The position numbers were made by a program, and so were the translations under genes. From assembly GCA_001574975.1 (NCBI GenBank), contig KQ965754.1, forward strand, positions 242,098 through 306,097: a stretch of 64,000 nt of DNA. The letters are read 5' to 3'. The notes below the pieces were generated by a model. The model did not search any database. It saw nothing but the letters and a program-made list of their open reading frames with translations, and was not told where the DNA came from. Origin of the DNA: Gonapodya prolifera JEL478 (lineage: Eukaryota > Monoblepharomycota > Monoblepharidomycetes > Monoblepharidales > Gonapodyaceae). Positions 33,400 to 43,457 of the stretch are shown one piece after another. Every line of letters begins with the position of its first letter. Position 1 is the first letter of the stretch.

Positions 33400-34720
33400 T
33401 TATCTAGTTAATCCCCTGGCATACATCAAATCGGCTTTAACGAACTTCTTTCCACTATGTCTCGCCACATCTCGTACCGCCGCAACCACTCTCGCACTCC
33501 ACGCGGCGTCCTCGCCCTCACCAAACAATACAGCATCCGTATACACCTCGACGCACGCCGCAGGAACGGACGCCGCGATGCGACACCACAAGTCAAGATC
33601 CGTCTGCTCCCCGTGCGGTGATCGCCCGTCCCTGTACACATGCAGCTCGACGCATTGAATCCCGAGCGGGAAGAGCGTTTTCAGGCAGTGGCGTAAACCG
33701 CCAAGTTGGTCGTCGATTCTGCGCGCGAATGAAGGTAGATTCGACGCGTCTAGCTAAAGTGCGAGCTTGACGTCCCTGCGTGGATATGCTGGAAGCTCGT
33801 CCGCGCGCTGGGAAAGGAAGATCCATGCGTTGTCCAGGGGCCGAAACATGCCCAAACGGGTGAGGTTTGGGAACAAGGTAAAGTCCCCCACCAGCAGGCC
33901 AAGGAGCACGTCGGGGTATGAGACGCCGCCAGAGCTGTTGTATGGTGCGAGGAAGGCTGATAAGTGCGATGCCTGCGTGAGGGCCTCGGGGGGGAGCCAC
34001 TCCACGGGGTGGGGAAGAGATCGCCGGAGCCCAGCCGCAGAGAAATGGATTCGGCGCAGGTTGGGGAGCACGATGAGTAACGGCACGAGTTCGTCGCTCA
34101 GCGTTGACATGTCGTGGTACGGTGCGACGTACACTCCACGGATGGTATCGAATGCTTCAAGAAGGACGCCACTGTCCGTTAGGCCGTCCCGGATAGGGTG
34201 GTCAGAAACAGCTTCTTCGTAGGCAAGGCCCAGCGTCCGAATCTGATCCACTGTGAGGGCCAAGTGCTCCCTCATCACGTGCCGGCACAGCGAGATGTCC
34301 ACCGACCGGACACGGGGACGGACGGAGTACCCGACCAGAAGCGACAAAACGGATGACATGACGCGGGAGACGTCGCTTGGCCAAAAGTGGTTCGGTGGAT
34401 AGGCGACCACGCTCCCTGCCACTGCTACCAGTCTTGTGACTCCCGCGGTGTCGGTTTCTTGCACGATGCGGAACTTGTTGTGTAGGATGCTCGCACACGT
34501 CGTACGCGGTAGGAAAATCCCACGCCTTTCAAGTATCCCAAACACCAAGGGCTGTGATCACGAGGTGGACGCCAATGAGCACGCCGTCTGGGCCGAGAAA
34601 GTCCAGCGCGAGTCGCCGCCAGTGCCGCGACACGAGCGGGACGGAGGCGAAGAAGGACGCGGGCTCGCAGAATGAAAACATGAGGAAAAAGAGCTCGTCG
34701 GGAAGGGGGAACGAGGTCAT
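33400..34720 (-). pseudogene. F-box protein pseudogene (tandem copy of the gene at 35-36.4 kb)
   Basis: Highly similar along its whole length to the intact F-box gene next to it. It begins MTSFPLPDELFFLMFSFCEP and keeps ASFFASVPLVSRHWRRLALD. Lesions: the TGG of the intact DTWQAW motif is TGA here (near 34527); a frameshift follows before 34480; and the CAG of LALQLDAS is TAG (near 33753), giving LAL-stop-LDAS. Smaller in-frame indels also differ (VEWLPPEALT lacks several residues). The rest still reads well, for example GVYVAPYHDMSTLSDELVP and PNLRRIHFSAAGLRRS, so the death is recent. Confidence 0.85.
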
Positions 34721-35026
34721 GGCTTGGTTATTTGTGGTTTGTGGGTTGGCAGAATTCCAGCGGGGACCTTTTCCAAACTACGGAGAATCACAAAAGAGTA
34801 TTACGTGATTGTAAAAACGCGTCGTTTGGAAGAATTCACGGGCGATCGGACCGCGAGGAAGCGGGAAACTCACAAACGCGAGAGTACTCGAAAACTTCTT
34901 GTTCTTCCGTCCAACGGATCCCCAACGAGCGTGATGAAAATTCTTTGTCGGACGAGATGGATCTTCGTCCGGTTGTCCGGTGTGTCTTGACAATAAAAGA
35001 ACAAGTTAAATAAGTTATGACCTAGT

Positions 35027-36388
35027 TTATCCCCTAGTATACACCAAATCAGCCTTAACAAACTTCTTCCCACTCTGTCTCGCCACATCTCTTATCGCCG
35101 CAACCACTCTCGCACTCCACACGGCCTCCTGACCCTCACCAAACCGGACGCCATCCGTATACACCTCGATGCACGGGGCAGGAACGGTCGCCGCGACGCG
35201 ACACCACACGTTCAGCTCCGTCTGCTCCCCGCGCGGTGATCGCCCGTCCCTGTACACATGTAACTCGATGCATCGAATTCCGTGCGGAAACATGGTTTTG
35301 ATGCAGTGGTTGAAACCGGCAAGCTGGTCGTCGATTCCGATGTGCGTGAATGAAGGGAGACTCGACGCGTCGAGCTGGAGTGCAAGCTTGACGTCCCTGC
35401 ATGGATATGCTGGAAGCTCGTTTGCGCGCTGGGAGAGGACGATCCACGCGTCGTCTAGGGGCCGAAACACGCCCAAACGGGTGAGGTTTGGGAACAAGGT
35501 AAAGTCCCCCACCAGCAGGCCAAGGAGGACGTCGGGGTATGAGACGCCGCCAGAGCTGTTGTAAGGTGCGAGAAAGGTAGATAACTGTGACGCCTGCGTG
35601 AGAGCCTCGGGAGGGAGGGCGCCCACGGGAGGGAGTGAGGACACGGGGTGGGGAAGGGATCGGCGGAGTCCTGCCACGGAGAAATGGATTCGGCGCAGGT
35701 TGGGGAACACGGTGAGTAAGGTCGCGAGTTCCACGCTCAGCGTTGATGTGTTGTGGTACGGCGCGACGTAGACCCCACGGATGGTCTCGAATGCTTCAAG
35801 AAGGTCGGTGCCCTCCGTTATGATCTCCTGGATATGTTCGTCAGAGGCAGCTACTTCGTAGACGGGACCCAGCGTCCGAATCTCGTGCACCGTGAGGGCC
35901 AAGTGTTCCCTCATCACGCGCATCGCGGTACGAATCGACACGGTGTTGTAGCACTGAGAGATATCGACGGATTGCACCCGCGGACAGACCTTGTAGCCGA
36001 CCAAAGGCGCCAGCACGGCAGACATGACGCGGGGGACGTCGCTCGGTAAAAATCGGTGCGGCGGGTGAGCGACCACGCTCCCTGCCACCGTCGCCGGTCT
36101 AGTAGACCCGCTGGCTGTGTCGGCTTCGCGCACGATGCGGAACCTGTCGAAAAATATTCTCGAGCCGGCATACGCTGTCGGATGATGCCACGCCTGCCAC
36201 GTATCCTGCACGTCCATGGCCGTGAGAACGATGTGGACGTTGATGAGCACGCCGTCTGGGCCGATGAAGTCGAGCGCGAGTCGCCGCCAGTGCCGCGACA
36301 CCAGCGGGACGGAGGCGAGGAAGGACGCGGGCTCGCAGAATAAGAAAATGTGGGAGATGAGCTCGGCGGGGAGGGAGGGCGATGGCAT
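35027..36388 (-). CDS. F-box protein with LRR-like C-terminal region
   Basis: A single-exon 453-residue protein. The F-box is at residues 3-45 (LPAELISHIFLFCEPASFLA then VPLVSRHWRRLALDFIGPDG), which would bind Skp1 in an SCF ubiquitin ligase. The remainder is predicted substrate-binding repeat sequence with strand-like periodicity: RVQSVDISQCYNT, IRTLGPVYE, TIRGVYVAPYH, NLRRIHFSVAGLRRSLPHPV, FPNLTRLGVFRPLDDAW, GIRCIELHVYRDG and PCIEVYTDGVRF. It ends in KKFVKADLVYTRG. The protein is arginine- and proline-rich, and its intact state contrasts with the dead tandem copy downstream on the same strand. Confidence 0.85.
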   Translation of the reverse strand: MPSPSLPAELISHIFLFCEPASFLASVPLVSRHWRRLALDFIGPDGVLINVHIVLTAMDVQDTWQAWHHPTAYAGSRIFFDRFRIVREADTASGSTRPATVAGSVVAHPPHRFLPSDVPRVMSAVLAPLVGYKVCPRVQSVDISQCYNTVSIRTAMRVMREHLALTVHEIRTLGPVYEVAASDEHIQEIITEGTDLLEAFETIRGVYVAPYHNTSTLSVELATLLTVFPNLRRIHFSVAGLRRSLPHPVSSLPPVGALPPEALTQASQLSTFLAPYNSSGGVSYPDVLLGLLVGDFTLFPNLTRLGVFRPLDDAWIVLSQRANELPAYPCRDVKLALQLDASSLPSFTHIGIDDQLAGFNHCIKTMFPHGIRCIELHVYRDGRSPRGEQTELNVWCRVAATVPAPCIEVYTDGVRFGEGQEAVWSARVVAAIRDVARQSGKKFVKADLVYTRG

Positions 36389-36689
36389 CGAGTGGGGGTG
36401 GTGGGGTGGGAGTTATTTGTGTGTCGGTTGAATATGTGCTGTGGACACGTGAAGGCAGTGTTTTCAGAAGCGGAAGAAATGGGAATTATGCAAGGCTGCT
36501 TGAAGTCATTTTCAACCGTTGCTCATTTCGTTTGCCCGACACACTAGAGGTGCCTGCTTAGTCTTTGTGTAGCTTCGTCAATACTGTCGATCACTATCAT
36601 ATACACATTTGTATTCGAAGTGTGTTACCGAGCGTTTCAGTTTCAATCATCCTCTTCTCACTATTCTGTTTTACATGTCTATCTTGTTC

Positions 36690-37740
36690 TTATTCGGTTG
36701 GCAGTTTGCATACCGTGAGCTTCCACGCAGCATCCTTGCCCAACTCTATCAAACTCGGAAGCTCTCTTCTCCCACATACGACCTTGTGCCATTTCCAATC
36801 AGTCTTCTGGCACTCCGGTGAGCAATAGCGTGCTCTTCGACACCGAGAACATTTCATGAGTGAAGGGCAGATGACGTCTTCATGAAATTCTGTGCTCGGC
36901 ACCATTGAAGGGTTTGGCCAGCTAAACGAGTAACAAGTGCCTCCAAACACATAGTTGCGAAATATCCTTTTTCGTCCGAAAAGTGGATGACATGTGCAGA
37001 AATTTGAGTAAACTGGTCAGACCAGGTAGTTCTGTCGCTGGCCTTGATGCCTCTGCCTCTGCCTCTAAGCTTCGCAGAAACGCCGCATCGGCCAGTACCG
37101 TACGGCGCAGTTTCTTGAGAAGATTCTCGGGAATGAGAAGTACCAGATTCATCAATAGAAGTCCCACTGGCGAGACTCGTTTTCTGATAGGTGGGACTGA
37201 CGCACTGGGCGCCTTAGCGTAGAATGGAGGCGCACGATCATCCATATCCACGGCGTAATCCAGGAAATTCTCAATTTGTCTTAAAATCGGCACGGCAATG
37301 TCCAGAGCAACAACACTCTGGATTATGTCACCCAGATGTTTGACCGCTCTGGCATCTGCAACTGCGCCCCAAAAACAGCTGGTGACAAGAGCTTTTGCAC
37401 AATGCATCCAAGCGAGCGCACAACAACTCGGGGAGAACGGTTGTCCCCAATAAGCGGAGAACACGACAACAAAAGACCTCCATCCCAGCGAGCGCTGGTG
37501 GGCATTCATCAGAGGATGTGCTGAACCAGGCCTCGAACATTTGGATCAGTAGCTGTTGCGAGATATTCCGACAATTGACTCGGTCATGGGCATTCGGCAA
37601 GGTGGTGGCTGAACTCCGCGACGATATCGTGAGGTGTTTGAGTGCGAAGGCCAGCAATGCGCTTGCCAATGAATTCAGGGGAATCGAAGATGAGCATCTG
37701 TATGAACGGGGGGTGATTCTCCTGGGGGAGAAGTCTGAGT
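36690..37740 (-). pseudogene. MYND-finger gene relic A
   Basis: Reading 3' to 5' on the plus strand, the minus-strand pieces are: PEFIGKRIAGLRTQTPHDIV (about 37690); SSDECPPALAGMEVFCCRVL then LLGTTVLPELLCARLDAL (37400-37510); AVKHLGDIIQSVVALDIAVP (about 37290-37350); FLRSLEAEAEASRPATELPG; then the finger LMKCSRCRRARYCSPECQKT, DWKWHKVVCG and a short tail. The blocks lie in different frames with no GT-AG gaps between them, so at least three frameshifts separate them (near 37620, 37400 and 36955). Comparison with relic B shows the same protein in the same order. The MYND Cys/His set itself is intact. Confidence 0.75.
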
Positions 37741-38045
37741 GACCTCAGCAACTACCTCAGAGCTCATATCTCACTCCTTTTCCTTCGACCTCTGGACTGC
37801 GTAATGGGTTCTGAATATTGATTTTCAGTGCCAAACTGGCAAAAATGTCTAGATATCAATAAATGCATTGTAATCGCAATACAGCACAGGGAATCCGGCC
37901 ACCTTCACGCGGCCATTTGCACCATTCTCAAAAAGGTACTAGCACAATACGCACACTAGTTGCATCACGGCATACAGCCTGCAGTCCCGCGCGCACAGCA
38001 CCGGCGCGCCGCTCACAACGAAGACCTCAACTCAACGCCAGGGGC

Positions 38046-39007
38046 TCAAAAATGCTCGTCGTCGTCTTCTTCCATGTCGTCCACGATGCTCTTCATGGGT
38101 ACCACAGCATGGGGCTCTGCTGAGTTGGCGGGAGGTACGGGTGTGGGTGTGGAGGAGGGTGTGAGACTGGAGCCTGTGGGGGGTACGAGAAGAAATGGAT
38201 TGGGGATAGCAGGATTGAAGTGGAAGGAAGAAGGGCTAACCTCCGAGGGTGAAGAAGGCGGGGAATGCCGTGTACCAGATTTCGTTATCGCTTTCGACCA
38301 CTGTGATGGGGAAGGAAGTTCGTCAATGACCTCCGCATCAACAAGTTTAATCGAAGTAAGTCTCAACTCACCAACTGCTTCAGCGACAAGTCTGGTCTCC
38401 TTCGTCACCGCCGCATCCGGCATCCACGCAAACGCCAGAGTGGTCTTATAATCTCTGTCGTAATGCTCCAGCGTACTCAATTTCCCCGACGACGCGCCCG
38501 TCATCCCGGAACAGTCCTTCCCGCGCAGGCCCGTGTCCTCGGAGACGGAGAAGCGGCCGACATGTTGTGATGTGGATGCGTCACGGACCCAGAGGACTGC
38601 AAGGGGTTGGTGAGTTTGGGTGTCGTGGAGGGGTGGAAGGTCGGATGGGGATGGGCGGACTTACTGAGGCCCGTGAATGACGGAATGCCCGTCAGAGATA
38701 TCCGGTAGCCCTCACCCTCGGGAGTGGCTGTGAGGGTGGCGCGGGGTTCCGAGAGGCCGCGGCCGTGTTGGATGTGCATTCTGATGCAGATCGACATGAG
38801 TCGGCAACATTCCGTCAAAGTGGGAGGGTGCAAATGCATCCGCAAAGTCAGAACACGGTTTCGATCGAGTACAAACGCGGGTTGAGCTCACGTCTGCGAG
38901 CGAGTGTCGTCGTATGAGCAGACTGGCATTCCGCCGAATGGGAACGACAAGGCGAGCGAGGGAAGAACGAGGAGGAGGAGAGCGAGAGGGAGAGTGCGGA
39001 TGGACAT
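38046..39007 (-). CDS. Secreted Reeler-like domain protein 1, acidic C-terminus
   Basis: Signal peptide at Met 39007 (SIRTLPLALLLLVLPSLALS). Mature start FPFGGMPVCSYDDTRSQ, then by short introns: GRGLSEPRATLTATPEGEGY with RISLTGIPSFTGL; AVLWVRDASTSQHVGRFSVS with GLRGKDCSGMTGASSG; KTTLAFAWMPDAAVTKETRL then VAEAVGE; and a Ser/Pro-rich tail ending DDMEEDDDEHF at TGA 38046. The order Y.I.L.G...F.G, then R....VG.F, then C...TG, then K..L.FAW.PDA...G/ET..VAEAV fits the Reeler fold (a secreted Ig-like beta-sandwich). Unlike animal members it stands alone, with no other domain. A paralogue lies at 54.3-55.7 kb. It is divergent from the GST pseudogene over about 350 bp. Confidence 0.7.
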
Positions 39008-39352
39008 TTCAGAGTCACGTGGGGAGCGCGGGGAGAGTGCGAGAGTGGAACGAGTGTTCGATTTCATTGCGAATTCATGTGCGGCAATCTGGGGTTGCCG
39101 TCTGTCCGCAGCTGTTCGCCTAATGAACCGCAATCTCGCCTTCCTCGTCTCCGTCGAGACTGTCTGCAGCTGCAACATTACTTGTCCAATTGCACCACCA
39201 CTTGAGCCCGAAATCAGGACTGGGTGTCGCCGCTCCTCCTTTCGTGTCCAAGTGGCGGTGCGGTTGATGACCCACGAATCGGCAACGCGAAGCTTCAGCC
39301 CCTCGCAGCGTCCCATCACCCAAAGGAAACTCCTGAAAACCGCCATCTCACC

Positions 39353-40159
39353 ATGTCCCTGACTGACCATCTTCTCTATGACTCGTCCCTGCCCACGCCA
39401 AACCCCCGCCGAGTCCACATCTTCCTGCGCGAGAAAGGGGGAGACTTTGCGCGCATCCCGACACAGAGACTCAACTTGCAGAAGGTGGAGCATAAGAGCG
39501 AGGAGCATCTCAAGAGGAACGCTGCGGGTCAGGTGTATGGGTCCAAACGTCGCCAGGGGTTTTCCGATGTACCAACGTCCCCCATCATGACCAAACCAGG
39601 TCCCAACACTCCGCCTCCCCTCCGGCAAATGCATCTCCGAATCCGTCACCATCTGCCAATACCTCGAAACGGCATTCCCCTCATCCTCCCCCATCAAACT
39701 GTTCGGCACCGACCCTGTCCACGATCTACCAATGCATCCGCTGCGCCGACCAGCGCATCGGTGCCCTCCTGTCCGTGCACTGGCGCAACAACCACCCGGC
39801 AACGGGTCTCATCACGCAACGACTCGGTGTTCAGAGGTTCCCTGATTTCGGCGACGAGTGTAAGGCGTGGTACATCGACCAGCTCAAGTGGCTCGACGCA
39901 CTCTTCAAGGCCAAGCGCGAGACGTTCCCGGCCCCGACGGAGGTATACGTTGCGGATTTCGACCCCCTCACAGCCACGCCAGAGGACCTCGTCGGGTTCT
40001 CCATGGTCAATATCGTGCTTCTGGTGCTTGTTGATTTCGGGACACTGCTTGGGATCTCGGATGCCAGAGGACCTCGAGGCAGTGCGGGAATGGCATGGGA
40101 GGGTATCGCAGAGACCGAGCGTCGCGGTGAAGAATGGTGCCGCGTGCAAGTTTTGAGCG
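39353..40159 (+). pseudogene. Glutathione S-transferase pseudogene (copy of the gene at 47.1 kb)
   Basis: Starts MSLTDHLLYDSSLPTPNPRR then VHIFLREKGGDFARIP, with an intron after GQ in the same place as the intact copy. It goes on with LRLPSGKCISESVTICQYLE and KLFGTDP. A frameshift near 39712 moves the frame to STIYQCIRCADQRIGALLS, followed by NNHPATGLITQRLGVQRFPD and YIDQLKWLDALFK. A second frameshift near 40045 is needed to reach EAVREWHGRVSQRPSVAVKN. The sequence between the breaks is well kept, so inactivation is recent. Confidence 0.82.
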
Positions 40160-40379
40160 AGTGTGTAGTGGGCTTACGTTCGAATGATCAAATAGTTTCG
40201 AGTACTTAATAGCACAGTCGACAGACGTGACGAGCCAGTGTATAGCGAATTCGTTCAAAGTTTGAATACTTATACAGTCAGACTGACTGTACCAAAATTT
40301 GGCATGTATCGCACGAATGGGATAAATTTGCTTCGGGCGCGGCTCCAGCAAAATCTCACTCAAAAATCCACACACCAAC

Positions 40380-42060
40380 GGTATCACTGCATCGTCAATG
40401 TACCAGACACCACGAGTTGCATTCTATGTGTGCCTCGTAATTTTATTTTGGGTAGAGCGGTGTTGGATAGTCAACGTGCCATTTCCTCCACCATATTAAT
40501 CACAAGGTTCCTTTGACGCACCTCACTTGCAGTCACGCCTGTTCAAAATACCGCAATACGCTACATGCTTTTGGACGTCTGCCTACGCGCTCTAATCTGT
40601 GACACTCTGAGCGCCAATTGAGAGTGACGTCACCGTCATACTTTCGCCTAGGCGCATATGTATAGGAAGAAGGTGCCTGTGAACCTCATCGCGGTAGACA
40701 CATCTTGCTCTCAAAAATCTACTTGATTGGTAGTCAAGTTTGGTAGTCATGTTCTTTTAAATGATGATGGTCCCACAAACTTATTCAAAATTCCAACTTT
40801 CGGCAACGACATTTCGGTAAATTCGAAAAGCCAGATACCGTGAGGCAAAGTCTGACAATCTTGGTTTTGGGGGGAGCTGAGTCGGAGAGACAATAGCCAT
40901 AGCTTTGTGGCTCAGTCAAGAGTAAGAGACTCGTACAACCTTGCGATTCTCTGTGGTACTACTTTCTTCGAGGCAGCCACGGACGCATTAGCACCACTCG
41001 CAACAACCATTGTTTTTTGCAGCAATATGGTGGGTTTGCCATGATCAGTAGGTTCGCTGACGCACAATGTGGCTTCATTGTTTCGCCTCTCCCGACGTCT
41101 CAAACATAAGAGACGCCCGTAGGCATAGCGCGTGCCAAATCCTTTTGACATTTGCTTACCTGCTCCAATCTATAATTTCTGTGCCAGTTGCGAGCTGACG
41201 TCACAAACCACTGAGAGCGTTTGCCGGGATGACCTGACAGGGAGAAGGTGCCCTCCTCAGCATGAAAACTTACTTCTTAGAATGTACTTTTTGGCCCTGA
41301 GGCGCGTGCTCGTGGTGTTTCCAAGCTGAAGGATTTACAAACTAATCAGATGACCTCTACAGTCGATGACCACATTTCACCACTATTCACGTAGCAAATA
41401 CTGTGATCCATATATTTGTGTCTACGTTTTTTTGGTGAAGCTGTGCTGGGCAGTTAGTTGTCTTGTCTCAGTGGCTCCGCAGTTTTAGACCTCTCTTTTG
41501 GTTCACATCATGTGGCAACTCGACATGTGATCATTCTTTGAGATATATGCAGCGGGCGTATTTCTGCAACCAGCGAGAATTTTTTGTGCCTTCATGGTGA
41601 TTTCCCCATTCCCACGATACGCAAGGTCGTCAATCAGCACTCGTATTCGCCGATCAATTCGCTCTACCCCTCTCCACGTCTCCAAAAATTAGCTACGGCT
41701 TTGTTAATCATCGCAGTGTGACACATTTTCTGCGTCATCTGCTTTCCCGACTCAATCTCTGATCTCCAATTGCGTGCCCGTTGCGAGCTGACGTCATGTG
41801 ACACACCCCTCACACCTCGAACTGAGATAATGTCACATCACAAGTTCGAGAAGAAATGCACCTGGTTAGATTTGATTAATTCTCTGTGCCTCGCTCTGTC
41901 GGCTTGGTTCCAGTCCAGTACCACGAATTATAGTCCTCAGATGACAGGAGAAGACCGCCAAGCTCACCGTCCTCGCCTTACCAGTACAGTAGCCCCATCA
42001 AATACAGCACGACATATATTGCAATATTTACTTATTTCCTGTGAATGGTGAAATAATTCC
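40380..42060. repeat. Palindrome-bearing repeat array 1 (three or so units)
   Basis: No coding signal. The unit core is a TGACGTCA palindrome in the context GAGCTGACGTCAC, at 40625-40632, 41196-41203 and 41789-41796 (spacings 571 and 593). About 180-360 bp before it lies a T-rich stretch plus GGTGAAGCTGTGCTGG-CAGT, seen at about 40443-40475 and 41430-41460. The same two modules recur in the array at 48.1-51.1 kb. Units are diverged, so edges are approximate. Confidence 0.65.
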
Positions 42061-42319
42061 CGTCGGAGCACCTGCCCGACATGAAGGCCGCCATATCCAA
42101 TTAAGGTGCTTGACTATGTACGCAATCCCTCCTTTCAAACCTTGCCAAGGTTGCCACGCAAGTGCCGAGGGGGAGCTGAGGACTGAAGAAGAAAACTTCC
42201 TTTTTTTGGTTAGCAACAGGAGGAAAACAGTGTCTGCGTGGAAGATTTTTTGAAAGTCAACAATTCTCAACACTTGTGTTACAACCTTCAATGACCCTAA
42301 ATCGAATCAAAACTGGCGC

Positions 42320-43400
42320 ACTATCCTGCTACCAACAATGAATCTACCTTGTCCTCGTCAGGCGACCGGGGTAGGCATGCCGCCAGCATCCACCCCGGCT
42401 CCTTGCCCAAATCCTCCAAACTCGTAGCTCCGTTTTCCCACAGACAATTTTGTCCCACTTCCAGTCCGCCTTCTGGCACGCGGTCGAACAATAGCGTGCT
42501 CTTCGACACCGGGAGCACTTCTTGAGTGAAGGACCATTGGTAAAATCCGGACCAGGCATTGTCACAGGGTTTTGGCACTGGAACCAGCAACACACAGCCC
42601 CCAAAAGGAAGTTTCTAAAGGGTTTTTTAATCCCATAATGGCTGGATGGTATGCGAAGAACGTTTATGAAGTCCACGATGCTGGGTTCAGCTTCCGGCTT
42701 CGACGCCATGCAGGTTTAAATTCCTTATAAACGCCACGTGGGACAGTACTGCGTTACGCATTCATTCGGTGGGGTTAGGTTCCTCAACGAGTGTAATCAG
42801 CTGCATCAACAATTTTGCCACGTGCGAGGTTCGATAGGCTCTGACTGTAAGGGGTATATTTCTTCTCGCAGAGACGCCGGGGGGATAATTGTCCACTTCT
42901 ACGGCGTAAACGAGAGGTACTGTTATGTGACGGCAAATGGGCATTCCAATTTCCGGGTTGGCCCGGAATAAAGAGAACAGGCTCAGCAACGAATAATCCA
43001 GCTGTTTGATATTAAACAACAGGTCCACACCTGAATCCGCCTGGTCGCGAGCCACAAGCTTCTCGTGCAGTATACTGATCCGAGCGCACAGCAGCTCGGG
43101 GAGTACTGTGGTTCCCAGGAGGCGGAGTACCCGACTGCAAAATATCTCCATTCCCTCAAACCCAGGCAGGCATTCGCCAGAGGAGGTACTGGTAAACGTG
43201 TCTTCCATTTTGCTTAGGAGATGGTGCGACAGGCTGAAGCAATCCATGCTGTCTTTGGGACATCCAGCGAGGTGGCTGAATTCGGCGATGATGTCGTGTG
43301 GGTTTTACGATCGGAGGACGGCAACGCGTCGGGCGATCGATTCAGGGGATTCAATAGCGAGTAGACTCATGTCTTGGGCGGAGGTCTTTTGGAGGAGAGA
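42320..43400 (-). pseudogene. MYND-finger gene relic B
   Basis: The same protein as relic A. Minus-strand pieces: ESPESIARRVAVLRS then a TAG, NPHDIIAEFSHLAGCPKDS; SSGECLPGFEGMEIFCSRVL and LLGTTVLPELLCARISIL; a middle region ending in LVEEPNPTE before an in-frame TGA (about 42762); MRNAVLSHVAFIRNLN; a frameshift near 42715 into MASKPEAEPSIVDF; the finger LKKCSRCRRARYCSTACQKA, DWKWDKIVCGKT; and another frameshift into SLEDLGKEPGWML. Two nonsense codons and two frameshifts make it a pseudogene. It lies 58 bp from the DUF5054 gene, on the other strand. Confidence 0.75.
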
Positions 43401-43457
43401 AGCACCGGTCGCCTTTTCAATTGCGTTTGGACTTGTGACCAAAGTATATCCACAGGA

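Noticed and set aside
36690-43400. Reading the MYND copies as spliced functional genes
   Set aside because: The frame changes do not coincide with GT...AG pairs of usable length, and the two copies break at different places; aligned protein continues directly across the breaks.
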